From positions 1 through 17,622 of the forward strand of contig JBEHWK010000072.1 in NCBI GenBank assembly GCA_040217795.1: a DNA stretch of 17,622 bases, read 5' to 3'. The DNA comes from Clostridium_T sp040217795. GTDB taxonomy: Bacteria; Bacillota; Clostridia; Clostridiales; Clostridiaceae. Shown piece after piece: positions 6,693 to 13,865 of the stretch. A model generated the notes under the pieces. The model ran no database searches and was not told where the DNA came from. It saw nothing but the letters and a program-made list of their open reading frames with translations. Within the stretch, counting starts at the first letter, position 1. Each line of letters starts with the position of its first letter. Made by a program: the position numbers and the translations under genes.

Positions 6693-7196
6693 CTACTTTC
6701 CTGCTCCGCAGCATTTCTTATATTTTTTTCCGCTTCCGCAAGGACAAGGATCATTTCTGCCTATTTTATTTTCATTTCTCACAGTTTTAGAGTCCTTGTA
6801 TCTTTTTGAAATCTCTTTTCTTTTTTCAGTTGAGAATATTCCATCCCACTGAGGTAACTCATATAGATATTCTGCTTTTGCATCAAGCATATTATAATAT
6901 AGATTTTCATAATCTACATCAAAAGATAATTCATCCTCTGCCTTTATGCTTTCTAAATCAAAAGGAGCTTTTAAACTGTCGTTTATTCCATCTACAAATC
7001 CCATTACAAATTCTATACCAGCGTCAACCTCATCAGCCAGATCCTTGATGCTTGTTGTTAGCACCTCATTATGGTTAGACAGTATCTTTTTATAAATTCT
7101 AGTTTCAACTTCACTGTACTCTTCCCAAAAAGCTTCTTCACCTTTTGTTTTTACATATTCTACAACCATATCGGTCCACTGCTTATAAAGACTCAT
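6693..7196 (-). CDS. SEC-C zinc-motif protein
   Basis: Small acidic protein (167 aa) of unknown function. The mostly helical N-terminal ~135 residues are not a family I recognise. The C-terminus is a textbook SEC-C motif, IGRNDPCPCGSGKKYKKCCG (145-164), with Cys151, Cys153, Cys162 and Cys163 as predicted zinc ligands; in SecA the same motif binds zinc and SecB or ribosomes. No signal peptide or membrane segment, so it is cytosolic. The ATG at 7196 has GAGGAG about 10 nt upstream. It follows the CxxH/CxxC gene by 60 nt on the same strand and ends before a strong terminator, so it is probably the last gene of the murA-walJ transcript. Secretion or ribosome association is only suggested by the motif. 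Confidence 0.85.
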   Translation of the reverse strand: MSLYKQWTDMVVEYVKTKGEEAFWEEYSEVETRIYKKILSNHNEVLTTSIKDLADEVDAGIEFVMGFVDGINDSLKAPFDLESIKAEDELSFDVDYENLYYNMLDAKAEYLYELPQWDGIFSTEKRKEISKRYKDSKTVRNENKIGRNDPCPCGSGKKYKKCCGAGK

Positions 7197-7256
7197 ATTT
7201 TCTTCTCCTCTTACTTTACTTAATTTAATAAAAATTTATACAATAGCTTACAAATC

Positions 7257-7424
7257 TCATTGACTTGAGCTTATTTCTTTCAATGAATATTCTGCCTCTT
7301 TTTCACAAAAACTGCAGACTCCCCCATTGACTCTTTCTAATATAGGAAATGTCTCATTCTTTTCCACAAATTCGTCCAAAGCTTCATCCAGATGCTCTTC
7401 ACATGCTAATATTATATCCTTCAT
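7257..7424 (-). CDS. CxxH/CxxC small protein (BA_5709-like family)
   Basis: A 55-aa reading frame: starts MKDIILACEEHLDEALDEF, carries CEEH (Cys8, His11) and CSFC (Cys37, Cys40), and ends KEISSSQ. The CxxH plus CxxC arrangement is that of a small Firmicute family of predicted metal-binding proteins, usually encoded beside the WalJ-type hydrolase and rlmH. The ATG has TTAGGAGAG about 8-9 nt upstream and lies 16 nt after the walJ stop, so it is in that operon. Four ligands suggest one bound zinc, but this is inferred. Function is unknown. In many related genomes rlmH follows directly; here four transcription units lie in between. Confidence 0.85.
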   Translation of the reverse strand: MKDIILACEEHLDEALDEFVEKNETFPILERVNGGVCSFCEKEAEYSLKEISSSQ

Positions 7425-7440
7425 ATAGTATCTCTCCTAA

Positions 7441-8232
7441 TCAGAATTGTATGTAGTTGCTTGGCTGACTTCTTGAAGCAACAGCTACAGAAATATCTAT
7501 TCCAGGTCTTATACTATTCTCATTCAACACATTGATAACTGTTTGATATGCTAAGTCCGGATGATTATTTGTATTGCTTAAGTGCCCCAAAAACAGATTC
7601 TTAAGTTTTCCTTTATAAAATAAATCCACTATAGCCCTTCCACAGTCTTCATTGGATAAATGTCCAATTTCACTTAAAATTCTTCTTTTCAAAACATAGG
7701 GATAAGGCCCATACTTCAGCATCTCAACATCATGATTACTCTCCAGAAGCACTACTTCGGAATCTTTTATGTTGTCTTTGATTTCTTCTGTAAAAGTACC
7801 GAAATCTGTTGCCACACTTACCTGCTTGCCCTTTGAGAAAACAGTGTATCCTACAGGTCCTGCAGCATCGTGGGGTATATTAAAGGACTTAATGCTCATA
7901 TCCTTTATTTCTACAGTAGTTCGCTTGTCCATCATCCTTATGTTGTGCCCCTTGATTTTTCCCAAGGATGATTCCATTGCACACCAAGTAGAATCATTTG
8001 CATAGATAGGTATATCATACTTTCTTGAAACTACCCCCACACCCTTTATATGGTCTATATGCTCATGAGTTATAAATATTGCATCTAATTCACTTGGATT
8101 TTGTCCTATTGCTTCAAGAGCTTCATTGATCCGTTTACCTGGAAGGCCTGCATCCACCAAAATTTTTGCGTTGTCTGAACCAATAAAAATTGAATTCCCA
8201 CTGCTTCCGCTGTATAGCGAACAAAAAATCAT
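7441..8232 (-). CDS. walJ: WalJ/YycJ-like MBL-fold metallohydrolase
   Basis: Metallo-beta-lactamase-fold protein of the YycJ/WalJ type, 263 aa. The di-metal motif is THEHIDH (His56, His58, Asp60, His61), followed by IKGVGVVSRKY, then SHDAAGP-type and ATDFGTF metal-region segments, SNHDVEML, and the HLSNEDC and LGHLSNTNNHPD segments shared with YycJ. WalJ proteins have been proposed to act as nucleases linking cell-wall and DNA processes; the substrate here is not known. The longest frame starts at TTG 8247 with no ribosome site. ATG at 8232 has GGGGG 8 nt upstream and lies 17 nt after the murA stop, so I use it. Part of the murA operon. The walRK genes it often accompanies are not in the window. 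Confidence 0.88.
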   Translation of the reverse strand: MIFCSLYSGSSGNSIFIGSDNAKILVDAGLPGKRINEALEAIGQNPSELDAIFITHEHIDHIKGVGVVSRKYDIPIYANDSTWCAMESSLGKIKGHNIRMMDKRTTVEIKDMSIKSFNIPHDAAGPVGYTVFSKGKQVSVATDFGTFTEEIKDNIKDSEVVLLESNHDVEMLKYGPYPYVLKRRILSEIGHLSNEDCGRAIVDLFYKGKLKNLFLGHLSNTNNHPDLAYQTVINVLNENSIRPGIDISVAVASRSQPSNYIQF

Positions 8233-8249
8233 CTGTTGTTCCCCCAATT

Positions 8250-9512
8250 TTATTCAGTTTCTATTCTGGTTATCTTTGCTCCTAATGCTTTGAACTTTTC
8301 TTCAATATGAGGATATCCTCTGTCAATATGCTCTATGCTGAAAATCTCTGTTCTTCCTTCTGCAATAATTCCAGCTATTACCATTGCAGCTCCAGCTCTA
8401 AGGTCTGTAGCCTTAATAACAGCTCCAGTTAATTTATTGACTCCATCAATAATTGCAGTTCTTCCTTCAACCTTTATGTTGGCTCCCATCTTTTTAAGCT
8501 CGTCTATGTGTTTATGTCTGCTCTCCCATATTGATTCAGTAATTATACTTCTTCCTGAAACAGTACTCAATAAAGTTGACATAGGCTGTTGTATATCAGT
8601 AGGGAATCCTGGATAAGGAGCAGTTTTTATGTTTACTCCCTTTAAAGGCCCATCAACATAAACCCTTACTGAGTCATCCCCCTCTTCAACTTTTGCACCC
8701 ATTTCAATAAGCTTCGCAGATATTGATTCCAAATGCTTGGGTATTACATTTTTCACCATCACATCTCCTGATGTAGCAGCTGCTGCTATCATAAAAGTAC
8801 CAGCCTCAATCTGATCTGGTATAACGCTGTAATTGCATCCTTTTAAAGAATCTACACCTTTTATTCTTATGACATCTGTTCCCGCACCCTTAACATCTGC
8901 TCCCATTGAATTCAAAAAGTTTGCCACATCTACAACATGTGGTTCTTTAGCTACATTCTCAAGTATAGTGGTTCCTTCAGCTAATGTTGCTGCAATCATT
9001 ATATTGATAGTTGCTCCTACACTTACTACATCAAAAAATATATTGGCGCCTTTAAGTTTTTCAGCCTTTACCCTTACAGCTCCGTGCTCTATTGCAACCT
9101 TAGCACCAAGTGCCTCAAAGCCTTTTATATGTTGGTCAATAGGTCTTACCCCAATAGGACATCCCCCTGGCAATTCAACTCTGGCTTCCTTAAATCTGGC
9201 TAAAAGTGCCCCTATGAAATAGTATGAAGCTCTCATTCTTCTTACATCATCAGTGCAGGCATCTACACTTTTAATGGTTGTTGCATCTATCTCTAATGTG
9301 TTTTTGTCAATTTTATTTACAGTGCATCCTAATGCTCTAAGGATTCTTTCCAAACAATGAACATCTTCAATATCCGGTATATTGTCTATTAAGCATTTTC
9401 CTTCACTAGCTAGTATAGCAGCTGGCAATATGGCAACCGCAGCATTTTTGGCACCATTAATTTCAACCTCACCCTTCAGGGCACTGCCCCCATCTATAAC
9501 TAATCTTTCCAT
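8250..9512 (-). CDS. murA: UDP-N-acetylglucosamine 1-carboxyvinyltransferase MurA
   Basis: Catalyses the first committed step of peptidoglycan synthesis, transferring enolpyruvate from PEP to UDP-GlcNAc in the cytosol. 420 aa, full length. Seen: the substrate-binding Lys22-Asn23 in INGAKNAAVAILPA, the active-site loop LPGGCPIGVRPID with catalytic Cys118 (the fosfomycin-target cysteine), and the closing segment RAGAAMVIAGIIAEG with the family's conserved arginine. The ATG at 9512 has AAGGGTGA about 9 nt upstream. It leads the operon murA-walJ-CxxH/CxxC-SEC-C. Many low-GC Gram-positives have two MurA paralogues; which one this is cannot be decided here. Its promoter lies within a symmetrical AT-rich inverted repeat. 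Confidence 0.97.
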   Translation of the reverse strand: MERLVIDGGSALKGEVEINGAKNAAVAILPAAILASEGKCLIDNIPDIEDVHCLERILRALGCTVNKIDKNTLEIDATTIKSVDACTDDVRRMRASYYFIGALLARFKEARVELPGGCPIGVRPIDQHIKGFEALGAKVAIEHGAVRVKAEKLKGANIFFDVVSVGATINIMIAATLAEGTTILENVAKEPHVVDVANFLNSMGADVKGAGTDVIRIKGVDSLKGCNYSVIPDQIEAGTFMIAAAATSGDVMVKNVIPKHLESISAKLIEMGAKVEEGDDSVRVYVDGPLKGVNIKTAPYPGFPTDIQQPMSTLLSTVSGRSIITESIWESRHKHIDELKKMGANIKVEGRTAIIDGVNKLTGAVIKATDLRAGAAMVIAGIIAEGRTEIFSIEHIDRGYPHIEEKFKALGAKITRIETE

Positions 9513-9618
9513 AATATATTCACCCTTACCAAATTATTTATAATATAATAATAAAGTTCCCAAATTGAAAATAACTATCCATTTTTTTCATATTGTTTAA
9601 ATAATTTTTTCTATTATC

Positions 9619-9678
9619 AATTATTTAATTCCATTCATAGATTTCATTATAACATAAAGCTGAAATAATTAAATAATT
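9619..9678. repeat. 12-bp inverted repeat centred on the murA -10 box
   Basis: AATTATTTAATT (9619-9630) and its exact inverse AATTAAATAATT (9667-9678). The centre of symmetry, 9648.5, coincides with the centre of the murA TATAAT. A further direct copy of TTAAATAATTTTTTCT occurs at 9597-9612 (compare 9669-9685 with one extra T). The composition is almost pure A/T, so chance is not excluded. Confidence 0.5.
9646..9654 (-). promoter_or_regulatory. Extended -10 promoter of murA
   Basis: Minus strand TG-T-TATAAT with no strong -35. Start of transcription is expected near 9639, giving a leader of about 127 nt. It lies downstream of the RNA candidate's terminator (9733-9755), so murA can be expressed without that RNA. 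Confidence 0.55.
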
Positions 9679-9732
9679 TTTTTCTGCTTTTTTAATGCAG
9701 ACTTTCTTCTATATTATTAGGGGACTTCCAAC

Positions 9733-9755
9733 AAAAAAAGCGACTTCGTCACTTT
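9733..9755 (-). terminator. Terminator of the RNA candidate upstream of murA
   Basis: Minus strand AAGTGAC (9754-9748), GAA loop, GTCGCTT (9744-9738) with a run of seven T. The stem has seven pairs including one G-U. No coding gene ends just before it, which is the main reason to suspect a small RNA or a leader attenuator. Confidence 0.7.
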
Positions 9756-9850
9756 CCCTAGGGAACCCACTTACCGTACCAGCGGTAAACACAACTTCCC
9801 CTGCACCTTTTGCTTCTGATTCCTGTTTTGTAACGCCTTCATTACAACCA
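9733..9850 (-). ncRNA. Candidate structured RNA or attenuated leader, unassigned
   Basis: This stretch is clearly richer in G and C than the AT-rich DNA around it and folds on the minus strand into consecutive stems: TTGTAA/TTACAA (9847-9842 with 9833-9828, loop TGAAGGCG), TTACCG/CGGTAA (9788-9783 with 9776-9771), and either GGGAA/TTCCC around that stem or the local palindrome TTCCC-TA-GGGAA (9754-9765 region), which are mutually exclusive. An intrinsic terminator follows. Mutually exclusive pairing before a terminator is how attenuators look. It does not match any riboswitch class I can recall. One minus frame stays open for about 50 codons without ATG, so a decayed gene fragment or a dispersed repeat are alternatives. 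No clear promoter was found. Confidence 0.4.
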
Positions 9851-9927
9851 ATACCCTTACCATAAATTTATAAAAATCCATACAACTTCAGAGAAAATTT
9901 TTATACTGGTTTTGTAATAATCAAATA

Positions 9928-9936
9928 TGCTATAAT
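9928..9936 (+). promoter_or_regulatory. Extended -10 promoter of the 2H-phosphoesterase-like gene
   Basis: TG-C-TATAAT on the plus strand, 43 nt before the ATG at 9980. No good -35 at 16-18 nt spacing (TTGTAA at 9912-9917 is too close). Confidence 0.55.
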
Positions 9937-9979
9937 TTATAAAAATAATAAATTAGCAGTGAGTCAGAGAGGATATAAA

Positions 9980-10528
9980 ATGAAATATTATTTAGTTGCA
10001 TTATTCGATGATGAATCATATAAACAAATTGAGACTATTCAAAAAAACTTTTCAAAAAAAAGCAGATCATATAAAAATTTTCCTCTTCCACATATAACAC
10101 TAGAAATTGTTGAAGATCCGGATATGGAAAAATTAGATACACTACTTACAAAAATTATAAAACCCTATAAAAGATTTAAAGTGGAATTGAAGGATATAAT
10201 AAACTTCAGCGAACCAAACAAATCTGTAAATCTCAGAGTTGAGAAAAAGGGGTACATAAGCAGATTATCAAGAAATATTAATGATACGCTTAAACTGCAT
10301 GGCTTTAGTGTAAAAAATTGCATTGAAACTTTTGGTCTCAATGTTTCTTTAACAAGTACAAACATTACTCAAAAAGAGTGGAAGAAAAACGAATTTGAAG
10401 CAGCCTTCAGCTCAGCCAGGATTCAGGAATTTTATGACATGGGGAAAATAGACAGGATAGAGATTTGGAAATCAGTCAACAACAAAAAGGAAGTTATTGT
10501 AAAGTCATACAAATTAAAAACTCATTAA
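9980..10528 (+). CDS. 2H phosphoesterase-like protein (2'-5' RNA ligase superfamily), second motif altered
   Basis: 182 aa, cytosolic. The 2H superfamily processes RNA or nucleotide phosphodiester ends with two H-x-T/S motifs. The first is intact: PHITLE with His38 and Thr40. At the place of the second the sequence reads LNVSLTS: Asn121 stands where the catalytic His is expected, with Ser123 retained. The codon is AAT, one base from the His codon CAT. The family call rests on the first motif, the spacing of about 80 residues, the overall length and the IDRIEIWK segment. The longest frame starts at GTG 9959, but AGAGGA lies 6-8 nt before ATG 9980, so I use the ATG. Its neighbour is a dUTPase-like protein that also lacks catalytic residues. 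Whether it retains activity is unknown. Confidence 0.72.
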   Translation: MKYYLVALFDDESYKQIETIQKNFSKKSRSYKNFPLPHITLEIVEDPDMEKLDTLLTKIIKPYKRFKVELKDIINFSEPNKSVNLRVEKKGYISRLSRNINDTLKLHGFSVKNCIETFGLNVSLTSTNITQKEWKKNEFEAAFSSARIQEFYDMGKIDRIEIWKSVNNKKEVIVKSYKLKTH

Positions 10529-10714
10529 TATTATTTATTTACAAAAAAAATTTTTTGAAAATTTTGTGTATTCGTTTTCCTGTCCTTTTCAATATCGAAA
10601 AGATTATGTACAATAATATAGCAGGTAAAAAGTTTATTCATACAGAATACGTACAGCATTATCTAGCTTTTTGCCAATCTTTGCGTATAAGAATGAAACG
10701 GGGGAGTAACAAAA

Positions 10715-11188
10715 ATGAACTTACAAAAGTTTTTTAATGCACAACAAGAGGTAAACAGCAGATTTACAGTTGATGAAAAACTTAGTGAAAGCAAGTTAAC
10801 TGCAAGAAGATTTCTGGCACTTCATATAAAGATCAGCGAGCTGGCAAATGAAACTAAATGTTTCATCTTTTGGAAAAACTCTAAAGAAGAAAAAATTGTA
10901 AGAGAAAATGTTCTCCAAAAGTATATCAAAAGCTTGAGTTGTATATTGAATATCGGTCTGGATAAAAAGTACTGCGATTTAGCGACTATTGAAATCAAAC
11001 CAAATGATTACTGCCTAAGCGATCAATTCTTAAATATTTTTATAGACCTGAATGATCTTATCATTTCTCCCTCAAAAGATCACTATAAAACATTGCTGGA
11101 AGACTTTATAAGCATAGGGATAAGCTTAGGGTATTCAGAACATATGATAGAAGATGTGTTTTTTTCTCAAATATCCTATTCAGCATAA
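10715..11188 (+). CDS. Dimeric dUTPase-like (all-alpha NTP pyrophosphatase) protein, active site eroded
   Basis: 157 aa. The fold family is that of dimeric dUTPases, which hydrolyse dUTP to dUMP with metal ions held by acidic residues. Recognisable: the N-terminal LQKFFNAQQEV, then LALHIKISELANETKCFIFW (34-53) in place of the usual VELGELANE-R-F-K-W, and NVLQKYIKSLSCILNIGL (65-82) in place of the usual EEYVD-LHF-LSIGL. Glu42 and Glu46 are kept, but the preceding Glu is Lys39, the EE-D acids are Gln68, Lys69 and Lys72, and the His is Ser75. This predicts loss of metal binding and dUTP hydrolysis. The ATG has GGGGGAG about 8 nt upstream and the frame is intact with its own terminator, so it is not a decayed gene. 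Expected motifs are quoted from memory of the family. Confidence 0.68.
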   Translation: MNLQKFFNAQQEVNSRFTVDEKLSESKLTARRFLALHIKISELANETKCFIFWKNSKEEKIVRENVLQKYIKSLSCILNIGLDKKYCDLATIEIKPNDYCLSDQFLNIFIDLNDLIISPSKDHYKTLLEDFISIGISLGYSEHMIEDVFFSQISYSA

Positions 11189-11230
11189 GTAATATATGTC
11201 TAACAATAATATAGAATAAATTATACATGT

Positions 11231-11268
11231 AAGACCAAGGAAACCTGTAAAAATTCCTGGTCTTTTTT
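11231..11268 (+). terminator. Terminator after the dUTPase-like gene
   Basis: AAGACC-a-AGGAA (11231-11242) pairs with TTCCT-GGTCTT (11254-11264), followed by TTTT on the plus strand. It begins 42 nt after the stop at 11188 and ends about 35 nt before the next gene's ribosome site. Confidence 0.88.
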
Positions 11269-11314
11269 GATTATTAATTTTTTTTTGCGGAATACTACTC
11301 CTGAGGTGATATAT

Positions 11315-11743
11315 ATGGGAATAATTTTTTCAATATTGGCTGGAGTTGCTATGTCATTGCAGGGAGTTTTTAATACAAGGTTAAGTGACAAAATAGGCCT
11401 TTGGGAGGCAAACACTTTTGTACAAGGTTCTGCACTTGCAATAACAATGACCATTACACTTTTATTCGGCAAAGGCAGCTTCAACAATATCTTAAATTTA
11501 AAAAAATTATACTTGCTTGGAGGCGTTTTAAGTGTAATAATTATTTATACAGTAGTATTTAGTATTAAAAATCTTGGTACTACCTATGCCATAGGCATTA
11601 TTCTGATAGCTCAAATTTGCTCTGCTGCTCTTATTGATTACCTAGGTTTGTTCGAGACCGATAAAGTAACCTTTGGAATCAGTAAAATTGTTGGTGTAAT
11701 ACTTATGATTGTAGGAGTCATAGTTTTTAAGTGGAGGTATTAA
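11315..11743 (+). CDS. YdcZ-type (DUF606) small DMT-superfamily membrane protein
   Basis: 142 aa, almost entirely hydrophobic, with about five predicted membrane helices. The N-terminal GIIFSILAGVAMSLQGVFNT is typical of the YdcZ/DUF606 branch of the drug/metabolite transporter superfamily, and the rest (IGLWEANTFVQGSALAI; LGTTYAIGIILIAQI; GVILMIVGVIVF) fits. These half-size proteins probably dimerise; substrates are mostly unknown. The longest frame begins at TTG 11267, inside the preceding terminator, so I place the start at ATG 11315, 6 nt after GAGGTG. A weak promoter (TTGATT 11267-11272, 18 nt, AATACT) could overlap the terminator; otherwise expression needs read-through. It ends 10 nt before the MBL hydrolase gene and probably forms an operon with it. 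Confidence 0.87.
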   Translation: MGIIFSILAGVAMSLQGVFNTRLSDKIGLWEANTFVQGSALAITMTITLLFGKGSFNNILNLKKLYLLGGVLSVIIIYTVVFSIKNLGTTYAIGIILIAQICSAALIDYLGLFETDKVTFGISKIVGVILMIVGVIVFKWRY

Positions 11744-11753
11744 ATTTATAAAG

Positions 11754-12569
11754 ATGAATTTATTAAAAAACATTCAATTTTTAACTTCTTTGACCTTGAG
11801 GAATATCAAAACCTATGGTAAGGAAAATGCAATTTCATTTAATGAACCTATCGAACATAATTCTGTTTATTGGTATGGCCATGCCACTACCATCATTAAC
11901 CTAGAGGGTAAACTTATCCTTACTGATCCAGTTCTTACAAGCAATTTAGGTTATTTTAAGAGACAGGTTGATATCCCTATGGATCTTAAAGATTTAAAAT
12001 TTGATTACATTCTTTTATCTCATGGCCATTCAGACCACTTACACTTTCCATCATTAAGACAGCTTAATAAAGATGCCGTTGTAATTTCTCCAAGAGGTTA
12101 TAAAAAACAGCTTAATTTTCTTGGATTTAAAAATGTTCATGTAATACATCATGAAGGTTCTTTCAGTGATGATTTCATAAGTATAGAGTCTATTCCGGCA
12201 AAACACGATGGAAGAAGATATTATTTAGGAAAAGAAACTCAAAGCCATTCTTTTTTAATAAATGGTAAAAATAAAAGTGTATTTTTTGCAGGAGATACAG
12301 CTTATACTGAAAATTATAAGGGAATAAGCTGTGATATAGCATTAATGCCTGTAGGCTGCTATAAGCCTGATAGATTTTTAAAAATGCATTGTTCTCCTGA
12401 AGAAAGCTATAGAATGTTTGATATGATGGATTGTCCTATAATGATGCCTATACATTATAAAACCTTTATGCTTTCTCTGGAAAACTTTGAAGAAACTCTT
12501 AACTCATTAATTCAAATTGATGATGATAAAGTAAATGTAACTGATGTAGGTCAGGTAGTAAAATTCTAA
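11754..12569 (+). CDS. MBL-fold metallohydrolase (UlaG / NAPE-PLD-like group)
   Basis: 271 aa, predicted zinc-dependent hydrolase in the cytosol; substrate unknown. Metal motif LSHGHSDHL with His90, His92, Asp94 and His95; further ligand candidates are His151 (PAKHDGRR), Asp181 (FAGDTAY) and His234 (MPIHYKTF). The segment VYWYGHATTIINLEGKLILTDP (38-59) and HCSPEE are typical of the UlaG/NAPE-PLD-like branch. The ATG at 11754 is poorly served: GGAGG (11733-11737) is 16 nt away and lies inside the end of the upstream gene, so initiation probably relies on coupling to that gene. The two genes have no obvious biochemical link. It is different from the WalJ-like hydrolase elsewhere in the window (shorter loop order, different family). 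Confidence 0.85.
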   Translation: MNLLKNIQFLTSLTLRNIKTYGKENAISFNEPIEHNSVYWYGHATTIINLEGKLILTDPVLTSNLGYFKRQVDIPMDLKDLKFDYILLSHGHSDHLHFPSLRQLNKDAVVISPRGYKKQLNFLGFKNVHVIHHEGSFSDDFISIESIPAKHDGRRYYLGKETQSHSFLINGKNKSVFFAGDTAYTENYKGISCDIALMPVGCYKPDRFLKMHCSPEESYRMFDMMDCPIMMPIHYKTFMLSLENFEETLNSLIQIDDDKVNVTDVGQVVKF

Positions 12570-12643
12570 TTTCTTGCTCATTACCGGTATCTAAATTCAG
12601 TTAATTTAAATATACTATATAAGATCACTTTTAAGGAGTCTGT

Positions 12644-13849
12644 ATGTTTCCTTCAAAAAACAAAATTGACCCTTCTTTCAAAAAAATTCTTTCTCTTGAT
12701 TTATATATTAAATTCAGAGTAATCATAAAATGCACTAATTTTATTAAGGATACTGAAAAAAAAATAGTTTCTTTAAGGGGAACCTGCATCGGTTCACTGC
12801 CTTTGTTAAATTTAATTTTTGCTGAAGTTGACACAAGAACCCTTCAAAGATTAACTGAGCTTCCCCAAGTAGAGTATATTTTTCTTGATGAATTTTGCCA
12901 CTTATGCGGAGGCATGTCCATTAATAAAGCTAACAAAATAGTTTTTTCCGCAAAACAACTGATGTTTACTGGAAAGGGCGTCTCTATAGGGGTGATAGAT
13001 TCTGGTGTATATCCTCATGATGATTTATCATTCCCCTCAAATAGAATAAAAGGGTTTTATGACTTTATAAACAGTTTCAATTACCCTTACGATGATAATG
13101 GGCACGGAACAATGGTTTCAGGAATCATCTCCGGCAGCGGCCATTGCTCCAAAAATGCTTTTAAAGGCATCTCACCTGATGCCTCTCTTTACTGTTATAA
13201 AGCTTTTGACTTAACTGGGAAAGCTTATGTTTCAACTATTCTTACCTCTATTGACTTAATTCTCAACACAAAAGATAAAACTAATATATCGATACTCTGC
13301 ATGCCTTTTGAATACTTGGGAACCAGCGCAGATATTATAAATCTGTTCTCTGAAACTTTCAATAATCTTATAAGTAATAACATAATCCCCATTGTTCCAT
13401 CAGGAAGTTTAAAAAATGAATCTTTAATTATTTCAGGTATAGGTACCTTAAAGAATTGCATATCAGTAGGAGGCCTGGATACCACTGACGATTTAAAACC
13501 CTTTGTTTATTCATCCTGCGGACTTCTTAAAACTTCAAGAAAACCTGATATCTCTGCTGCGGCAAAAAATATAGTATCTCTAAATTCAAATACATCCTTT
13601 ATTCCAGAAAAGAATGGTGTTAAAATTTACCCCCCTAAGCTGGAAAAATCTTATGAAACTTTCAGCGGAACATCCTGCTCCTGTGCATATATAGCTGGTA
13701 TCTGCTCTCTCATAATTGAAGCTTCTCCCGGCATAAGTTTTAGAGATCTGCTTTCAATATTGCTGCTCTCCTGCGAACCTCTTGATCATTATAAAAACTT
13801 AAGCGGGGAAGGATACATTAACTTCTCTAAGTTATTCAGCACAAAATGA
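12644..13849 (+). CDS. Subtilisin-like (S8) serine protease, no signal peptide, atypical active site
   Basis: 401 aa. Catalytic triad as expected for S8: Asp119 (GVIDSGV), His154 (DNGHGTMVSG) and Ser344 (FSGTSCSCAY). The N-terminal ~85 residues (FRVIIKC...LPLLNLIFAEVD...LPQVEYIFLDE) look like an I9-type chaperone/inhibitor prodomain, so the enzyme may need self-processing. There is no signal peptide, so it is probably intracellular or forespore/mother-cell located. Two departures: the segment that normally ends in the oxyanion Asn (AAGN) reads VPSGS, putting Ser255 there, and the nucleophile loop lacks the usual Pro-His (GTSCSCAYIAG). Cysteine is frequent. The ATG at 12644 has AAGGAG 7 nt upstream. 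The triad is present, so some activity is plausible; natural substrates are unknown. Confidence 0.85.
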   Translation: MFPSKNKIDPSFKKILSLDLYIKFRVIIKCTNFIKDTEKKIVSLRGTCIGSLPLLNLIFAEVDTRTLQRLTELPQVEYIFLDEFCHLCGGMSINKANKIVFSAKQLMFTGKGVSIGVIDSGVYPHDDLSFPSNRIKGFYDFINSFNYPYDDNGHGTMVSGIISGSGHCSKNAFKGISPDASLYCYKAFDLTGKAYVSTILTSIDLILNTKDKTNISILCMPFEYLGTSADIINLFSETFNNLISNNIIPIVPSGSLKNESLIISGIGTLKNCISVGGLDTTDDLKPFVYSSCGLLKTSRKPDISAAAKNIVSLNSNTSFIPEKNGVKIYPPKLEKSYETFSGTSCSCAYIAGICSLIIEASPGISFRDLLSILLLSCEPLDHYKNLSGEGYINFSKLFSTK

Positions 13850-13865
13850 AAAGCTAAAAACAAAA

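Noticed and set aside
8833..9222. 129-codon plus-strand frame opposite murA
   Set aside because: It is wholly antisense to a clear murA; long antisense frames are common opposite conserved genes and it has no start signals.
9690..9860. A minus-strand frame open for about 50 codons without ATG in the murA upstream region
   Set aside because: No start codon, no ribosome site, and the same bases form stems and a terminator; kept only as an alternative reading of the RNA candidate.
10465..10737. 90-codon plus-strand frame between the 2H-like and dUTPase-like genes
   Set aside because: It overlaps both genes in another frame, has no ribosome site, and its composition is that of AT-rich intergenic DNA.
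11221..11487. 88-codon minus-strand frame over the start of the YdcZ-like gene
   Set aside because: It spans a terminator and runs antisense to a clear membrane protein; no ribosome site.
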